DNA of 17,573 bases from Ruminococcus sp. UBA3280. GTDB lineage: Bacteria; Bacillota; Clostridia; Oscillospirales; Ruminococcaceae. Positions within the stretch are counted from its first letter, which is position 1, and every line of letters starts with the position of its first letter. A program made the position numbers and the translations under genes. The notes under the pieces were generated by a model. It searched no databases and was not told the DNA's origin. It saw only the letters and a list, made by a program, of their open reading frames with translations. Below, piece after piece: positions 8,901-15,874 of the stretch. The stretch covers positions 1 to 17,573 of the forward strand of contig DETU01000095.1 in the NCBI GenBank assembly GCA_002362175.1. Reading direction: 5' to 3'.

Positions 8901-9225
8901 TTTCTTTACAGGTTTCAACAGCCGTGGAAAGTTTGAAGTTGTGACCGACCGTAATATAAAATACAAAGAATGGGTTGAGTTTATCGACGCATCTGAATCT
9001 GATTTTGAACTTTATTACACAGACCTCCCCGAAGCTGCTAATAATCAGATGTCGATACAGGGTGTCCGCAAAAAGATTTGCAAGATTGACGAAACTATGG
9101 ACGACGCAATGGTTTATATACGTGCGGTTGAGCCGTCTGTTCTTGAGTATGCAGCAGCTTACGACGAAGAATCACTGAAAAATCAGGAATATCTTTCTGC
9201 ACCGAAAAAAATCGTACTTGAATAA
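5917..9225 (+). CDS. Large Hsp70/DnaK-like actin-fold ATPase of the injection-system operon
   Basis: The protein has 1102 residues. The Hsp70 ATPase signatures appear in order: phosphate-1 loop VGIDFGTKSTVV (338-349); GASEPAAYA (541-549), matching 'NEPTAAALAY'; phosphate-2 loop VFDFGGGTTDFD (570-581); and an adenosine motif IFLAGNSSKS (750-759). About 335 residues precede the first motif, which canonical DnaK lacks. Within them, residues about 75-180 are rich in Asn, Tyr and Ser and encoded by very AT-rich DNA. A second AT-rich segment (residues about 800-885) follows the adenosine motif. The C-terminal 200 residues look beta-rich but I recognise no standard DnaK substrate domain or lid. The protein is probably cytoplasmic. 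The SD AGGGGG overlaps the stop of the GrpE-like gene, and its own stop overlaps the next start (TAATG). The role (effector chaperone, assembly factor or sheath recycling) is inferred from neighbours. Relation to SrfB-like Hsp70 families is possible but unproven. Confidence 0.85.
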   Translation: MIQSVTNPVKSILASPALFEKVRDAQPENNTGILLERFKDVEKAVNAIYNGEEGKFPKIENKPFYFVVGGNFYVVDPSRHNCPNSGGYGFNIKNVPTTNPTRNSHWDFMKSLPFYHHVVNGNSYITNNNRDYIYIVIYNQSNSRWERWRYYNHGDNTTYDDYYSSADSFGSDYLRLPISRKSGFQNALKYNLMPEGLSASQKELFQLMVQYQEKNLFTWNGDEISGFSDEFFRLLRKNEIDDFKDVLFKKESIENALKSGTAVSLSGEGFKDFVELFTNSDTVRANITPYETARLTDVNSGHWELWDREPQENEIKINLENTFYGRNPLADVRRDGIVGIDFGTKSTVVTYQNGSDTTVPMRIGGGDYSKDISANDYENPTVMEFINLSRFLQRYNEKDGRPRTEWADMTISHTASELLDSPESAENYYAWFSDLKQWASDKNRKMTLKDKKGLEKEMPPFIDISSDELNPIELYAYMLGLFINNMYNGIYINYIMSFPVTYERKIRMKISESFEKGLKKSLPDEVLQNKEIMQEFRVMEGASEPAAYAVCALQEYGFDPQEDEKVLYGVFDFGGGTTDFDYGIWQRASKKQQRRYDNVIRHFGAGGDRYLGGENMLELLSYHVFRKNEKLLRENKVQFTKPAECEAFAGSEILIGETQQAKFNMRQLSKELRPLWEGQEYEKTSVMLNLRDTDGDSQSLELSIDTAELYDIIRKRIDKGVDNFFEAMRTALSTDSVKEEIVGKVDKIQIFLAGNSSKSKMVKESFDDYIKKYTPDFQKLLNIEAVETPEKAKDYFVKKYDNKVVGEFLKNMGISYDSLNDDSFIQNMTGEDLISFFDDLCCNSEYYESKIIPDLTELWKEGVLSPEQLKEAYKAIKNEDVGIGDVTIAIASFIYSHSQITIEINDFIGAKYYQEVASATLPVSAYENNGLFVLYAPLGTEEANAIQPAKNIMTNNNIIRPNGKLGVAYGLLACRIGSRIKVESEIKETDEIKFNFFTGFNSRGKFEVVTDRNIKYKEWVEFIDASESDFELYYTDLPEAANNQMSIQGVRKKICKIDETMDDAMVYIRAVEPSVLEYAAAYDEESLKNQEYLSAPKKIVLE

Positions 9226-10838
9226 TGAGTAAGCGTATTTTAAATAAAAATAACTGCATTTTTACCTGTCCTGCCCTTTCGGGAAAAATTACTGTTATAC
9301 CGTTTCCGACGACTTTCAAAGACGGTAACGGACAGGCTTTGACAAAAAATACAAAGCTTTGCTGTAGTGGTATCTGTAGTATTCTGACAGCGGCGGCAAG
9401 AGGTGTGCCGACTCCGTGTCCGAAGTCTTGTATAGGTGGCTGGATAAGAGGAATTGAATCGAAAAAAAAAATCAACAACGTTTCTTTACTTAATCAGGAC
9501 GCTATGATTATGTGTGATGTCGGCGGACAGATAACCGCAAAACTTCTGCCGATTACACCACCTGTTTCCGTCGGTGTACCCGTAATGCCCGTAGCGGATA
9601 TGGGTGCTGAACATAGTGAAAACACCGGAAATTCAAACGAAAAAGAAAATTTAAAAGAGGAAAAAAACAGTCCCGAAGAAAATAAAAGGGACAGTGAAAA
9701 AAAAGAGACTGAAGAAGAAGAAGAAAAAGTTTCCGAAAAAGAAAAGAAAAAATATGATTTTGTGTTGTGTGCGTATGAAAACTGTGAGAAAGCCGAAAAC
9801 TGTCCGTATATAAAGGCGGAAAGTACTATTGAAACAAAAGGGGCTGCTTCAAAACTCCGTCGCAACAGCAGTGCAAAGGAAAAGGCTTATGACGAACTTG
9901 CCGATATACGTATGCAGAAATACGAAATATCATGGGGTAATCAGGCTCACCATATGATTTCTATAAATGATGCTTACTGTCGTTATCCTGAACTCGTAAA
10001 GCTGGGAAACTATTTCGGATATGATATAAACTGTATGGAAAACTGTTATTTCCTGCCTTCGTGGGAAAAAGGCGACGGTTACGATGAAAAGAATATCCAT
10101 TACAAAAAGGCACAGGCTTATGAAGTTATGGACGTATCGGGTTTGCAGTGGCACGTCGGACAGCATAATTATCGTATTGAACTTCCGCAGGAAGTAATTT
10201 CAAAGTATCCGCAGTTAAGGACGATTAAGTGTTACAGTGACGTAATAAATGAAGATGTTAAGAAAATACTAAAAATACTTCAGAGCCGTTTCAAAAACTG
10301 TTGTCTTCTGGAAAATTATGAAAATAACAGGCGATATTTCATCGAACAAATGAACGGACTTTCTGGAAAAATTGAAGAACATCTTGATATTTTCGGAACT
10401 TATCCAAAAGATAGTATTCCTTATTACGTTTCGGCGGAGTCACTTAGATACGCTTTTGAAATTCCGAGAAGTGCGAAAGTGATTCTTGTGAAAAAAGATG
10501 GAAATGACTGGATATTCTGTAAATATAAGTATACCAAATATCAGAAGAATGATAACAGTGTATTTACCGAAGAAACAGGCAGGCTTGTATATACTGATAA
10601 AAGTGACTGTATCATGTTTTGTGAGAACGTGAAGTGTTTCCTGATTTCCGACGAAAGCAGGAGTTTTTCATTACCTTTCAGTTATTGTGTTTATAAGCAG
10701 TATATCAGTGATTCGGATATTGACAAGAAAGATACGCATTTTTCAGCACTGATTGCGTCTGCGTCGGACAATGGAAGCAGTTATGTTTTTCCGAAAAGAA
10801 TGATAAACGAACGTTTAAAGGAGTGCGGACTGAAATGA
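9225..10838 (+). CDS. PAAR-like (DUF4280-type) spike tip fused to an AHH/HNH nuclease toxin
   Basis: The protein has 537 residues. Residues 1-128 resemble the DUF4280/PAAR-like family: Cys/Gly-rich, with VPTPCPKSCIGGW and a closing 'CDVGGQI' element, the pattern used by tip proteins that cap spike trimers. Residues about 133-177 are a Glu/Lys-rich flexible linker, then a short cysteine cluster (C-A-Y-E-N-C, E-N-C-P-Y). Residues about 230-330 match an AHH-type nuclease of the HNH/endonuclease VII fold: NQAHHMI (AHH at 241-243), FGYDIN-x-x-ENC-x-FLP, and WHVGQHNY (309-316, the G-x-H-x-Y motif). The last 200 residues are unrecognised. AHH domains are known toxin modules in polymorphic toxins and secretion effectors and act on nucleic acid. 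The start overlaps the Hsp70 stop (TAATG) with no clear SD, so translation is probably coupled. Two immunity-type genes follow. The PAAR-like call is from cysteine and motif layout. Confidence 0.72.
   Translation: MSKRILNKNNCIFTCPALSGKITVIPFPTTFKDGNGQALTKNTKLCCSGICSILTAAARGVPTPCPKSCIGGWIRGIESKKKINNVSLLNQDAMIMCDVGGQITAKLLPITPPVSVGVPVMPVADMGAEHSENTGNSNEKENLKEEKNSPEENKRDSEKKETEEEEEKVSEKEKKKYDFVLCAYENCEKAENCPYIKAESTIETKGAASKLRRNSSAKEKAYDELADIRMQKYEISWGNQAHHMISINDAYCRYPELVKLGNYFGYDINCMENCYFLPSWEKGDGYDEKNIHYKKAQAYEVMDVSGLQWHVGQHNYRIELPQEVISKYPQLRTIKCYSDVINEDVKKILKILQSRFKNCCLLENYENNRRYFIEQMNGLSGKIEEHLDIFGTYPKDSIPYYVSAESLRYAFEIPRSAKVILVKKDGNDWIFCKYKYTKYQKNDNSVFTEETGRLVYTDKSDCIMFCENVKCFLISDESRSFSLPFSYCVYKQYISDSDIDKKDTHFSALIASASDNGSSYVFPKRMINERLKECGLK
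9462..9471 (+). repeat. A10 homopolymer tract inside the toxin gene
   Basis: Ten consecutive A residues encode the middle of S-K-K-K-I at the end of the PAAR-like domain. Losing one A brings a TGA at 9505-9507 into frame; gaining one brings a TAA at 9491-9493. Either change truncates the protein before the nuclease domain. Such tracts are known sites of replication slippage and of transcriptional slippage. The frame is intact in this sequence. Confidence 0.6.
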
Positions 10839-11389
10839 TATACAGGCTACATTATACGAAACTTTTCGGAAATTATATTGAACCCGAAGAAAATGCATTT
10901 AAGGACATACAGCTTGCGTGTATGATGTCAGAATTTCAGAAAATCAGTCCCGAAAAAATAAATATTTATACGTCCGATAAGGTTGGCGGACTTGATTTTC
11001 CCGATTTTTACTATGATGATTCAGTGCCGTTGTTTTCGGAAAAAGTATATAAAAATATGATTGAAAACGGTGTTGACAATCTTTTTACGAAAAAAGTAAC
11101 AGTTAATGACCGTATGCAAAAAAAATCATATACATATATAATGGCTGTTCCGCCGTGTATAGACGCAGTTGATTACAGTCTTTCCGAAACTGAATGTATA
11201 ACGGATGGTTATAATCCGCTTTATGATGTTCGGAAACTTGTGATTGACGAAAGAAAAGCAGGTAATTATCAGATATTCAAGTTGTCTCATGTACTTGATA
11301 ACAGCATTTATATTACTGAAAAACTAAAACATTGTCTGGAAAAAATCAGTCCTGACGGAATGGAGATAATGCCTTATGATGTTTTATAA
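10835..11389 (+). CDS. Immunity protein of the Imm11/DUF1629 type, first copy
   Basis: The protein has 184 residues. Recognisable elements are FPDFYY (55-60) followed by VPLFS (64-68), a central 'Y-x-M-A-V-P-P' strand, and a C-terminal NSIYITEKLKHCLEK (156 onwards). This order (F/Y-rich core, 'PLFS', then 'iyis-x-x-l-k-x-x-l' at the end) is the Imm11/DUF1629 pattern, a family repeatedly found next to polymorphic toxins. The gene overlaps the toxin stop as ATGA, the usual coupling of toxin and cognate immunity. I chose the ATG at 10835 because AAAGGAG (10817-10823) ends 11 nt before it; a GTG at 10823 in the same frame sits on that SD and is unlikely. Likely role: a cytoplasmic protein binding and blocking the AHH nuclease. 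Family assignment is by motif, not by search. Confidence 0.7.
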   Translation: MIYRLHYTKLFGNYIEPEENAFKDIQLACMMSEFQKISPEKINIYTSDKVGGLDFPDFYYDDSVPLFSEKVYKNMIENGVDNLFTKKVTVNDRMQKKSYTYIMAVPPCIDAVDYSLSETECITDGYNPLYDVRKLVIDERKAGNYQIFKLSHVLDNSIYITEKLKHCLEKISPDGMEIMPYDVL

Positions 11390-11897
11390 GTTACAGACTA
11401 AACATACTTACGATGAAGTATTATATGAGTATGTACGTTATTTTTCGGAGTACTGCCGTAAATCAGAATTTCAGTACCTTACTCACAATGAACAGTACTG
11501 GAAAATACCGTCTGACAGTAATTTTGAATTTACGGATTTCTATTACATCAACAATGAAGTACCGCTTTTCAGTACTTGGGCTTGGGACAGGGTAACAGCT
11601 TACGGAAATACTGATGGTATCTTTGTGATTCCTGTCAGAATATTTTATCGTGGTGAAGAACAGCTTTATTATATTACGATTCCGCCACGTATTTACTGCA
11701 TTGATGAAAGAAAGACCGTACTGAAACGGGACAGAGGAGTTTATCATGCGGAAAATATTGTAATTTCCCCGAAAGAAACAGGCAGATATAATGTGTTCAG
11801 AATTGCGGGAATTGATGACGACAATATATATATAAAGCAGATTATTGCAGATAAATTATCGGAAATTTCTGATGATTTTATTATAATTCAAATATAA
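11376..11897 (+). CDS. Immunity protein of the Imm11/DUF1629 type, second copy
   Basis: The protein has 173 residues and is a diverged paralogue of the gene before it. TDFYY (53-57) and VPLFS (62-66) sit at almost the same positions as in the first copy. YYITIPPRI matches the 'VPP' strand, and DNIYIKQIIADKLSEIS (from about 149) matches the C-terminal element. Spacing between these blocks is conserved, so a tandem duplication is clear even though identity is low. The start overlaps the previous gene by 14 nt; GGAGA at 11362-11366 serves as SD. One toxin with two immunity paralogues suggests that one copy protects against another toxin variant, or was left from an earlier cassette. Alternatively, the two act together. 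Confidence 0.68.
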   Translation: MMFYKLQTKHTYDEVLYEYVRYFSEYCRKSEFQYLTHNEQYWKIPSDSNFEFTDFYYINNEVPLFSTWAWDRVTAYGNTDGIFVIPVRIFYRGEEQLYYITIPPRIYCIDERKTVLKRDRGVYHAENIVISPKETGRYNVFRIAGIDDDNIYIKQIIADKLSEISDDFIIIQI

Positions 11898-11901
11898 GGA
11901 G
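11896..11901 (+). promoter_or_regulatory. Ribosome binding site that sets the sheath gene start
   Basis: AAGGAG overlaps the preceding stop codon and lies 9 nt before the ATG at 11911. An in-frame ATG at 11902 directly abuts it and would have no spacing, so 11911 is the better start. Confidence 0.8.
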
Positions 11902-11910
11902 ATGTTTATA

Positions 11911-14031
11911 ATGGATTTTGAAAAGATTCCGCAAAATTCAAGAACAATTATTTTTGAAAAGTTCAATGACAAAGAGGGTATGCCTAATTTATGTACATTG
12001 CTTAAAGGAAGAACAAGTGAAGAGGCTGTAGAAGTAGTAAACGAGAAACTTCTTGTACATAGTTTCAGTGAGTTCAAGGAGAAGTTTGAACCGACAGTAT
12101 ATGAACGCATAAATGTAAATGCTGACGGCAATTTACAGAGTATAAGCTACTCTCTTAACAGCGACGACGGCGGTAACCCTGTTTCACTTTGCAATCATGA
12201 ATTTTATAAGGCAGTTCATGATATTATTGAAACAAAGTCCAACAGCGGAAAAAGCAATGAAGATTCCCGATACAACAAGCTTTATGACGCACTGAATCCC
12301 GAAAATATCTATAACAGGGCAAGACGACAGAGAGTTGAAGCAAAGGAATTTTTATTCAATGCCATGAAAGAAAAGGAAAATAAAAATCCCTCAGGTGTAA
12401 AAAAATGGCTTCGTCTTGCACAGGAAACTTTCAATGATGTTAAAAGTGAATATTCGGGAAGTGCTTTGCGTCTCCTCCCTCTTGCTATTACCGATATGCA
12501 ACAGGTTGTGAATTCAAGAACAGGTGGAAAAGCTCCGAAAGCTATTGAAACAGGTGCGGAAAATACAGAAGCACTGCCTTTATATACTCTTAAATGGGAC
12601 GGAAACGGTGCTTTGAAACCTGTCAAGGAGAAAGAAACAGCTGTTGTTGCTCTTGAAATGAAAGAAGATTCAAATACAAAGCTTGTAACTGCACAATGGG
12701 AAAAAATTGCTGACAGTATACCTGAGGGCAATGTAGATAAAAATCTTTTTATGTCTATTTATTCAGAGCAGAAAAACATGGCACTTCAGACAGTTCCTAC
12801 CGACGAACTCAAGCAGAGAATAGATGTAATGGCAAAAATGTACGACCACGCACAGCAGTCTTTCTTTGATGCCATAGGCTATCTTGTTCAGAAAGTTGCA
12901 GGAATTGAACAGTTTTTCCGTCATGCAGGAGATGAAAACGGAGAAGTAAAAGCAGGTGTTATTATTGCAAACTGTAATATTGACGATGTACTTTACAGTG
13001 ATGAAAGTGAAAACGCTGTTAAAAATTTCTTTAAGCGTGTAAATACATCAGAAAATGAACGTATATGGTTTGCAGTTCTGCCGTCTGCTTCTGTTGAAAA
13101 TAATGACTGGAAACCTGAGAGCGTTGATAATGAGATGCCTGATATTGAAAATATGGATTTATTTTCCATGGACGAAGAAACAGATGATGAAAAGCGTTCT
13201 GATGTTCCTGTTTATTCAGTCGGTGAGATAAACAGAGTGACAAATCTTCTGAAAGACTGCGGGATTCTTTCTTTCTTCAATTTCTGTCCTTGTGAAAAAA
13301 CAGGCTTTACACAGTTTGAAGAAAAGACCTTTGAACAGTATACAAAAGAATCGAAAGCTATTGATTCAAAGGATTCTGTTGTTCTTGCATTTCCGAATTT
13401 TACGGTTATTCCTAAAAACAAGTCGGGTTTTGAATCGGTAAGCGGTGATACATTATACGTACCGACTGTCTATATTGATGCGGCATATATTGCAGCAGGA
13501 ATTACCGTCGCAACTCAGACAAGCAAGATTCAGCAGAAGAAAAACAGTTCCAATTCCATAATAAAGAATAATCCGTTTGTTCATTTCGATTTGGAAAAGA
13601 AGGAAAACAGCCGTAAGTTTTTTGCAAATTTCAATCCTGAATGTCGTCTGAATATGAGTTCAGAACTTCAGAATTTTGTACTCGGCGATAAAATGGGCGG
13701 ATTCTGTTTCCAAAGTGACACACTCGTTAAACAGGCATTTATTCTTTCTGCACGTACTCTTGATAACAGACCACTTTATCAATATATCACGAAAAACTAT
13801 CTTGACTTCATGGTAGAACGTGAACAGATAAAGCTTGAAAGTGAGGCGAAGTCATTCGAGAAAGGCATTAAGAATATGCAGAATCAGAGTGGCAATGATG
13901 AAAAGGTAAACCCGATTCTTATGAGTGATGAAATTTTTGAATTTTCAAAGGAAGAAGAGTCATTTTCACTGCGTTTCAAGGGTCGTGAAGAACCTATGAT
14001 TCTTAAAACTAAAATCAAGGAAAATGTTTAA
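11911..14031 (+). CDS. Large contractile-sheath-like protein (TssC/phage-sheath type)
   Basis: The protein has 706 residues from the ATG at 11911. The C-terminal half has sheath-like features: a 'VVLAFPNFTVIP' segment, YVPTVYIDAAYIAAGITVAT, which resembles the 'ppS-x-x-aG-x-x-A-x-x-D' region of phage and CIS sheaths, and SARTLDNRPLYQYI (613-626) followed by LDFMVEREQIK, which resembles the 'GARTL ... wryvnvRRl' strand and helix of tail sheaths. An acidic, poorly ordered segment (about 405-435: MDLFSMDEETDDEKRSD) splits the protein. The N-terminal 300 residues are helical and unrecognised. It is longer than TssC (about 500) or eCIS sheaths. Position supports the call: the next gene is tube-like and the one after is a spike, the order sheath-tube-spike seen in injection systems. 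No signal peptide or membrane segment, so it is cytoplasmic. A baseplate or other structural protein remains possible. Confidence 0.58.
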   Translation: MDFEKIPQNSRTIIFEKFNDKEGMPNLCTLLKGRTSEEAVEVVNEKLLVHSFSEFKEKFEPTVYERINVNADGNLQSISYSLNSDDGGNPVSLCNHEFYKAVHDIIETKSNSGKSNEDSRYNKLYDALNPENIYNRARRQRVEAKEFLFNAMKEKENKNPSGVKKWLRLAQETFNDVKSEYSGSALRLLPLAITDMQQVVNSRTGGKAPKAIETGAENTEALPLYTLKWDGNGALKPVKEKETAVVALEMKEDSNTKLVTAQWEKIADSIPEGNVDKNLFMSIYSEQKNMALQTVPTDELKQRIDVMAKMYDHAQQSFFDAIGYLVQKVAGIEQFFRHAGDENGEVKAGVIIANCNIDDVLYSDESENAVKNFFKRVNTSENERIWFAVLPSASVENNDWKPESVDNEMPDIENMDLFSMDEETDDEKRSDVPVYSVGEINRVTNLLKDCGILSFFNFCPCEKTGFTQFEEKTFEQYTKESKAIDSKDSVVLAFPNFTVIPKNKSGFESVSGDTLYVPTVYIDAAYIAAGITVATQTSKIQQKKNSSNSIIKNNPFVHFDLEKKENSRKFFANFNPECRLNMSSELQNFVLGDKMGGFCFQSDTLVKQAFILSARTLDNRPLYQYITKNYLDFMVEREQIKLESEAKSFEKGIKNMQNQSGNDEKVNPILMSDEIFEFSKEEESFSLRFKGREEPMILKTKIKENV

Positions 14032-14036
14032 GGGGG
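14031..14036 (+). promoter_or_regulatory. Ribosome binding site supporting a GTG start
   Basis: AGGGGG overlaps the sheath stop codon and stands 8 nt before the GTG at 14045. It supports GTG initiation of the tube-like gene; no in-frame ATG lies nearby. Confidence 0.75.
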
Positions 14037-14044
14037 AAAAATAA

Positions 14045-14482
14045 GTGAACATATATTATAATGTTACTATATCAGGCTCAAAAGATGAAATAAATTTTAT
14101 TTCCAATCAGGGAAAAGGAAACAATGACGATGCAATTACTGCCGTACAGTTCAAGTTTGACAGTGATGATGACTGTAAAGACCGTGACAGAGACGCAAGA
14201 ATTAAAGTGACAATTCAGGGCAAGGCAGACACTGACAATGATTTCCGTGAAATGAACAAGCTTGCTAACTGGTCAAAGGAAACATCTGATGTTTACCGTA
14301 CCGTTAAAATAGAAGCTTTCACAACGGAGAATGAGGATAATATAAGCCGTAAGTTTGAACTGGACGGAATGTTCTGTATTGATTATACAGAGGATTTTTC
14401 TAAAAACGGAGTGACATTTGAAATTGTTATGGCACAGCGTCCGAATCATAAACTTACCGACATAAAATATGAACTTATCTGA
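14045..14482 (+). CDS. Hcp/tail-tube-like protein
   Basis: The protein is 145 residues and starts at GTG. It is almost entirely beta-strand in pattern: YYNVTISG at the start, AVQFKFDSDDD, DARIKVTIQGKAD, then a short helical segment (DNDFREMNKLANWSKE), VYRTVKIEAFTT, and a final strand pair ending in EIVMAQRPN and IKYELI. Hcp and phage tube proteins are about 130-170 residues with exactly this plan, a beta-barrel with one short helix, and stack as hexameric rings inside the sheath. The gene sits between the sheath-like and spike genes, which fits. There is no signal peptide. The call rests on length, predicted fold and position; sequence identity to known Hcp is not evident by eye. The 2-nt gap to the next gene suggests coupled translation of tube and spike. 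Confidence 0.6.
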   Translation: MNIYYNVTISGSKDEINFISNQGKGNNDDAITAVQFKFDSDDDCKDRDRDARIKVTIQGKADTDNDFREMNKLANWSKETSDVYRTVKIEAFTTENEDNISRKFELDGMFCIDYTEDFSKNGVTFEIVMAQRPNHKLTDIKYELI

Positions 14483-14484
14483 GT

Positions 14485-15858
14485 ATGAAGATTAAGAATA
14501 TTCCGGAAGTTATTTCTGCGGAATGTCGCATTATAGCCTCTGTAAACAATCACACGTTTGCGGAGGTGACTTCCGTTATTGACGAAAAAAAAGCAGACGA
14601 GTTTCTTTCTCTTGCTGAACAGCGACAGTCAGTTGAAATTGAATCTGACAGCGGAAATTTACTTCTTAATGGCTTTGTTAAAGATGTTTCCGTAAAAAAA
14701 AGTGTTTCGGAAACGACCGCAGAAATTACAATTGTTTCTCATTCATGGACTATTCAGGAACAGGGAAAAGACAGGATTTTTCAGAATCCCGAAAAAACAG
14801 CAAGCGACATTCTGAAAAGTTTTCCTGATGTTGAAATTGGTATCTGTGATAAAATAAACGAACCGATTAAAGAGATAATTTATCAGTATCAAACAGACGA
14901 TTTTACTTTTGTTAAAATGCTTGCTTCAAGATGTGAATGTGGGATATTTGTTACAGAAGAAGGAAAATTGCAGTTTGGAAAAACAAACGGTTCTGATAAC
15001 ATTAAATCTGAATCGAACGACTATAAAACGTCAGTTTTTGAAAAGACTGTTTCCGTAAGTAAAAGCAACAGGGAAATTTCTTTCATTACTCCGAAACAGT
15101 TTCTTAACGGTTCGGAAGTCAGTGCGGACGGTACTAAATATACTGTTTGTAGAACTGAAATACATGACGAATTTGATGAAACTCATTACAGTTATGTTGC
15201 ACATACAAAACCCGCTTATGATGAATATCAGTTAAGTCCTTCTTCTCTGATTACTGTTGCAAAAGTGACGGATAACAATGATAGCGAACATCTCGGACGT
15301 ATTCAGGTGAAGTTTACAGAATTTGAGGACAATGATTCTCAGAAAACATGGATTCCTTTTATAACAGGCTTTACAGGTAAAGACGGTGGAGGAGTAATTA
15401 TGCTTCCTGATATTGACGATAATGTTATTGTTTATATCAGCGGTGAAAAATCTTATGTACTTGGTTCTCTGCGTGAAAAGAAACTGCCCGATAAATGTCA
15501 TGACCCTGTTAAGAAATATATTTATATCGGAAAAAATCTTCTTGTGGTGGAAGATGAAAAAGTTTCGTTCAGTCAGGGGGAAAACACTGAAATAATAATT
15601 ACAAATAACAGCATTACGGCAAAAATAGGTGATTCGCAGTTTACTATGAACAAGGAAATTATTTCCGCTGAACTGGAAAAATCATTTGTTTCTGTAAAAA
15701 AAGACAGTATTTCAGCAACTCAGAATAGTACAAAGATGTGTCTTGAAAGTAAAAAGGCGGATATAAAATCAGGACAGTCCGAGCTTGTTCTTGAGAGTGG
15801 AAAGACCAAACTGAACGGAAGTTCCATTGATATGAATACGCAGGCAATGAGTGGGTAA
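14485..15858 (+). CDS. VgrG/gpD-gp5-type spike protein
   Basis: The protein has 457 residues. Residues 1-250 resemble the gpD/gp27-like part of VgrG: a beta-rich start, TASDILKSFPDVEI, and YQYQTDDFTFVKMLASRCEC, the counterpart of the 'qYnEsDlaFl-x-r-l-x-e-x-x-G' motif of VgrG and phage late control D proteins. Residues about 256-332 are the gp5-type OB-fold: AKVTDNNDSEHLGRIQVKF, WIPFITGFTGKDGG, VIMLPDIDDNVIVYI, and a closing YVLGSLRE. Residues 333-457 are a run of short beta repeats (SITAKIGDSQFTMNKEIISA, KLNGSSIDM), typical of a trimeric beta-helix needle, and would seat the PAAR-like tip. No effector domain is fused here; the toxin is carried on the PAAR-like protein instead. No convincing SD precedes the ATG, so it probably relies on coupling with the tube gene 2 nt upstream. 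Confidence 0.85.
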   Translation: MKIKNIPEVISAECRIIASVNNHTFAEVTSVIDEKKADEFLSLAEQRQSVEIESDSGNLLLNGFVKDVSVKKSVSETTAEITIVSHSWTIQEQGKDRIFQNPEKTASDILKSFPDVEIGICDKINEPIKEIIYQYQTDDFTFVKMLASRCECGIFVTEEGKLQFGKTNGSDNIKSESNDYKTSVFEKTVSVSKSNREISFITPKQFLNGSEVSADGTKYTVCRTEIHDEFDETHYSYVAHTKPAYDEYQLSPSSLITVAKVTDNNDSEHLGRIQVKFTEFEDNDSQKTWIPFITGFTGKDGGGVIMLPDIDDNVIVYISGEKSYVLGSLREKKLPDKCHDPVKKYIYIGKNLLVVEDEKVSFSQGENTEIIITNNSITAKIGDSQFTMNKEIISAELEKSFVSVKKDSISATQNSTKMCLESKKADIKSGQSELVLESGKTKLNGSSIDMNTQAMSG

Positions 15859-15874
15859 CAGGAGGATATAACAG

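Noticed and set aside
9494..9865. A minus-strand frame rich in Ser and Phe
   Set aside because: It is the antisense of the Glu/Lys-rich linker of the toxin gene; its repeated SSS/FFS composition follows from GAA/AAA codons on the other strand.
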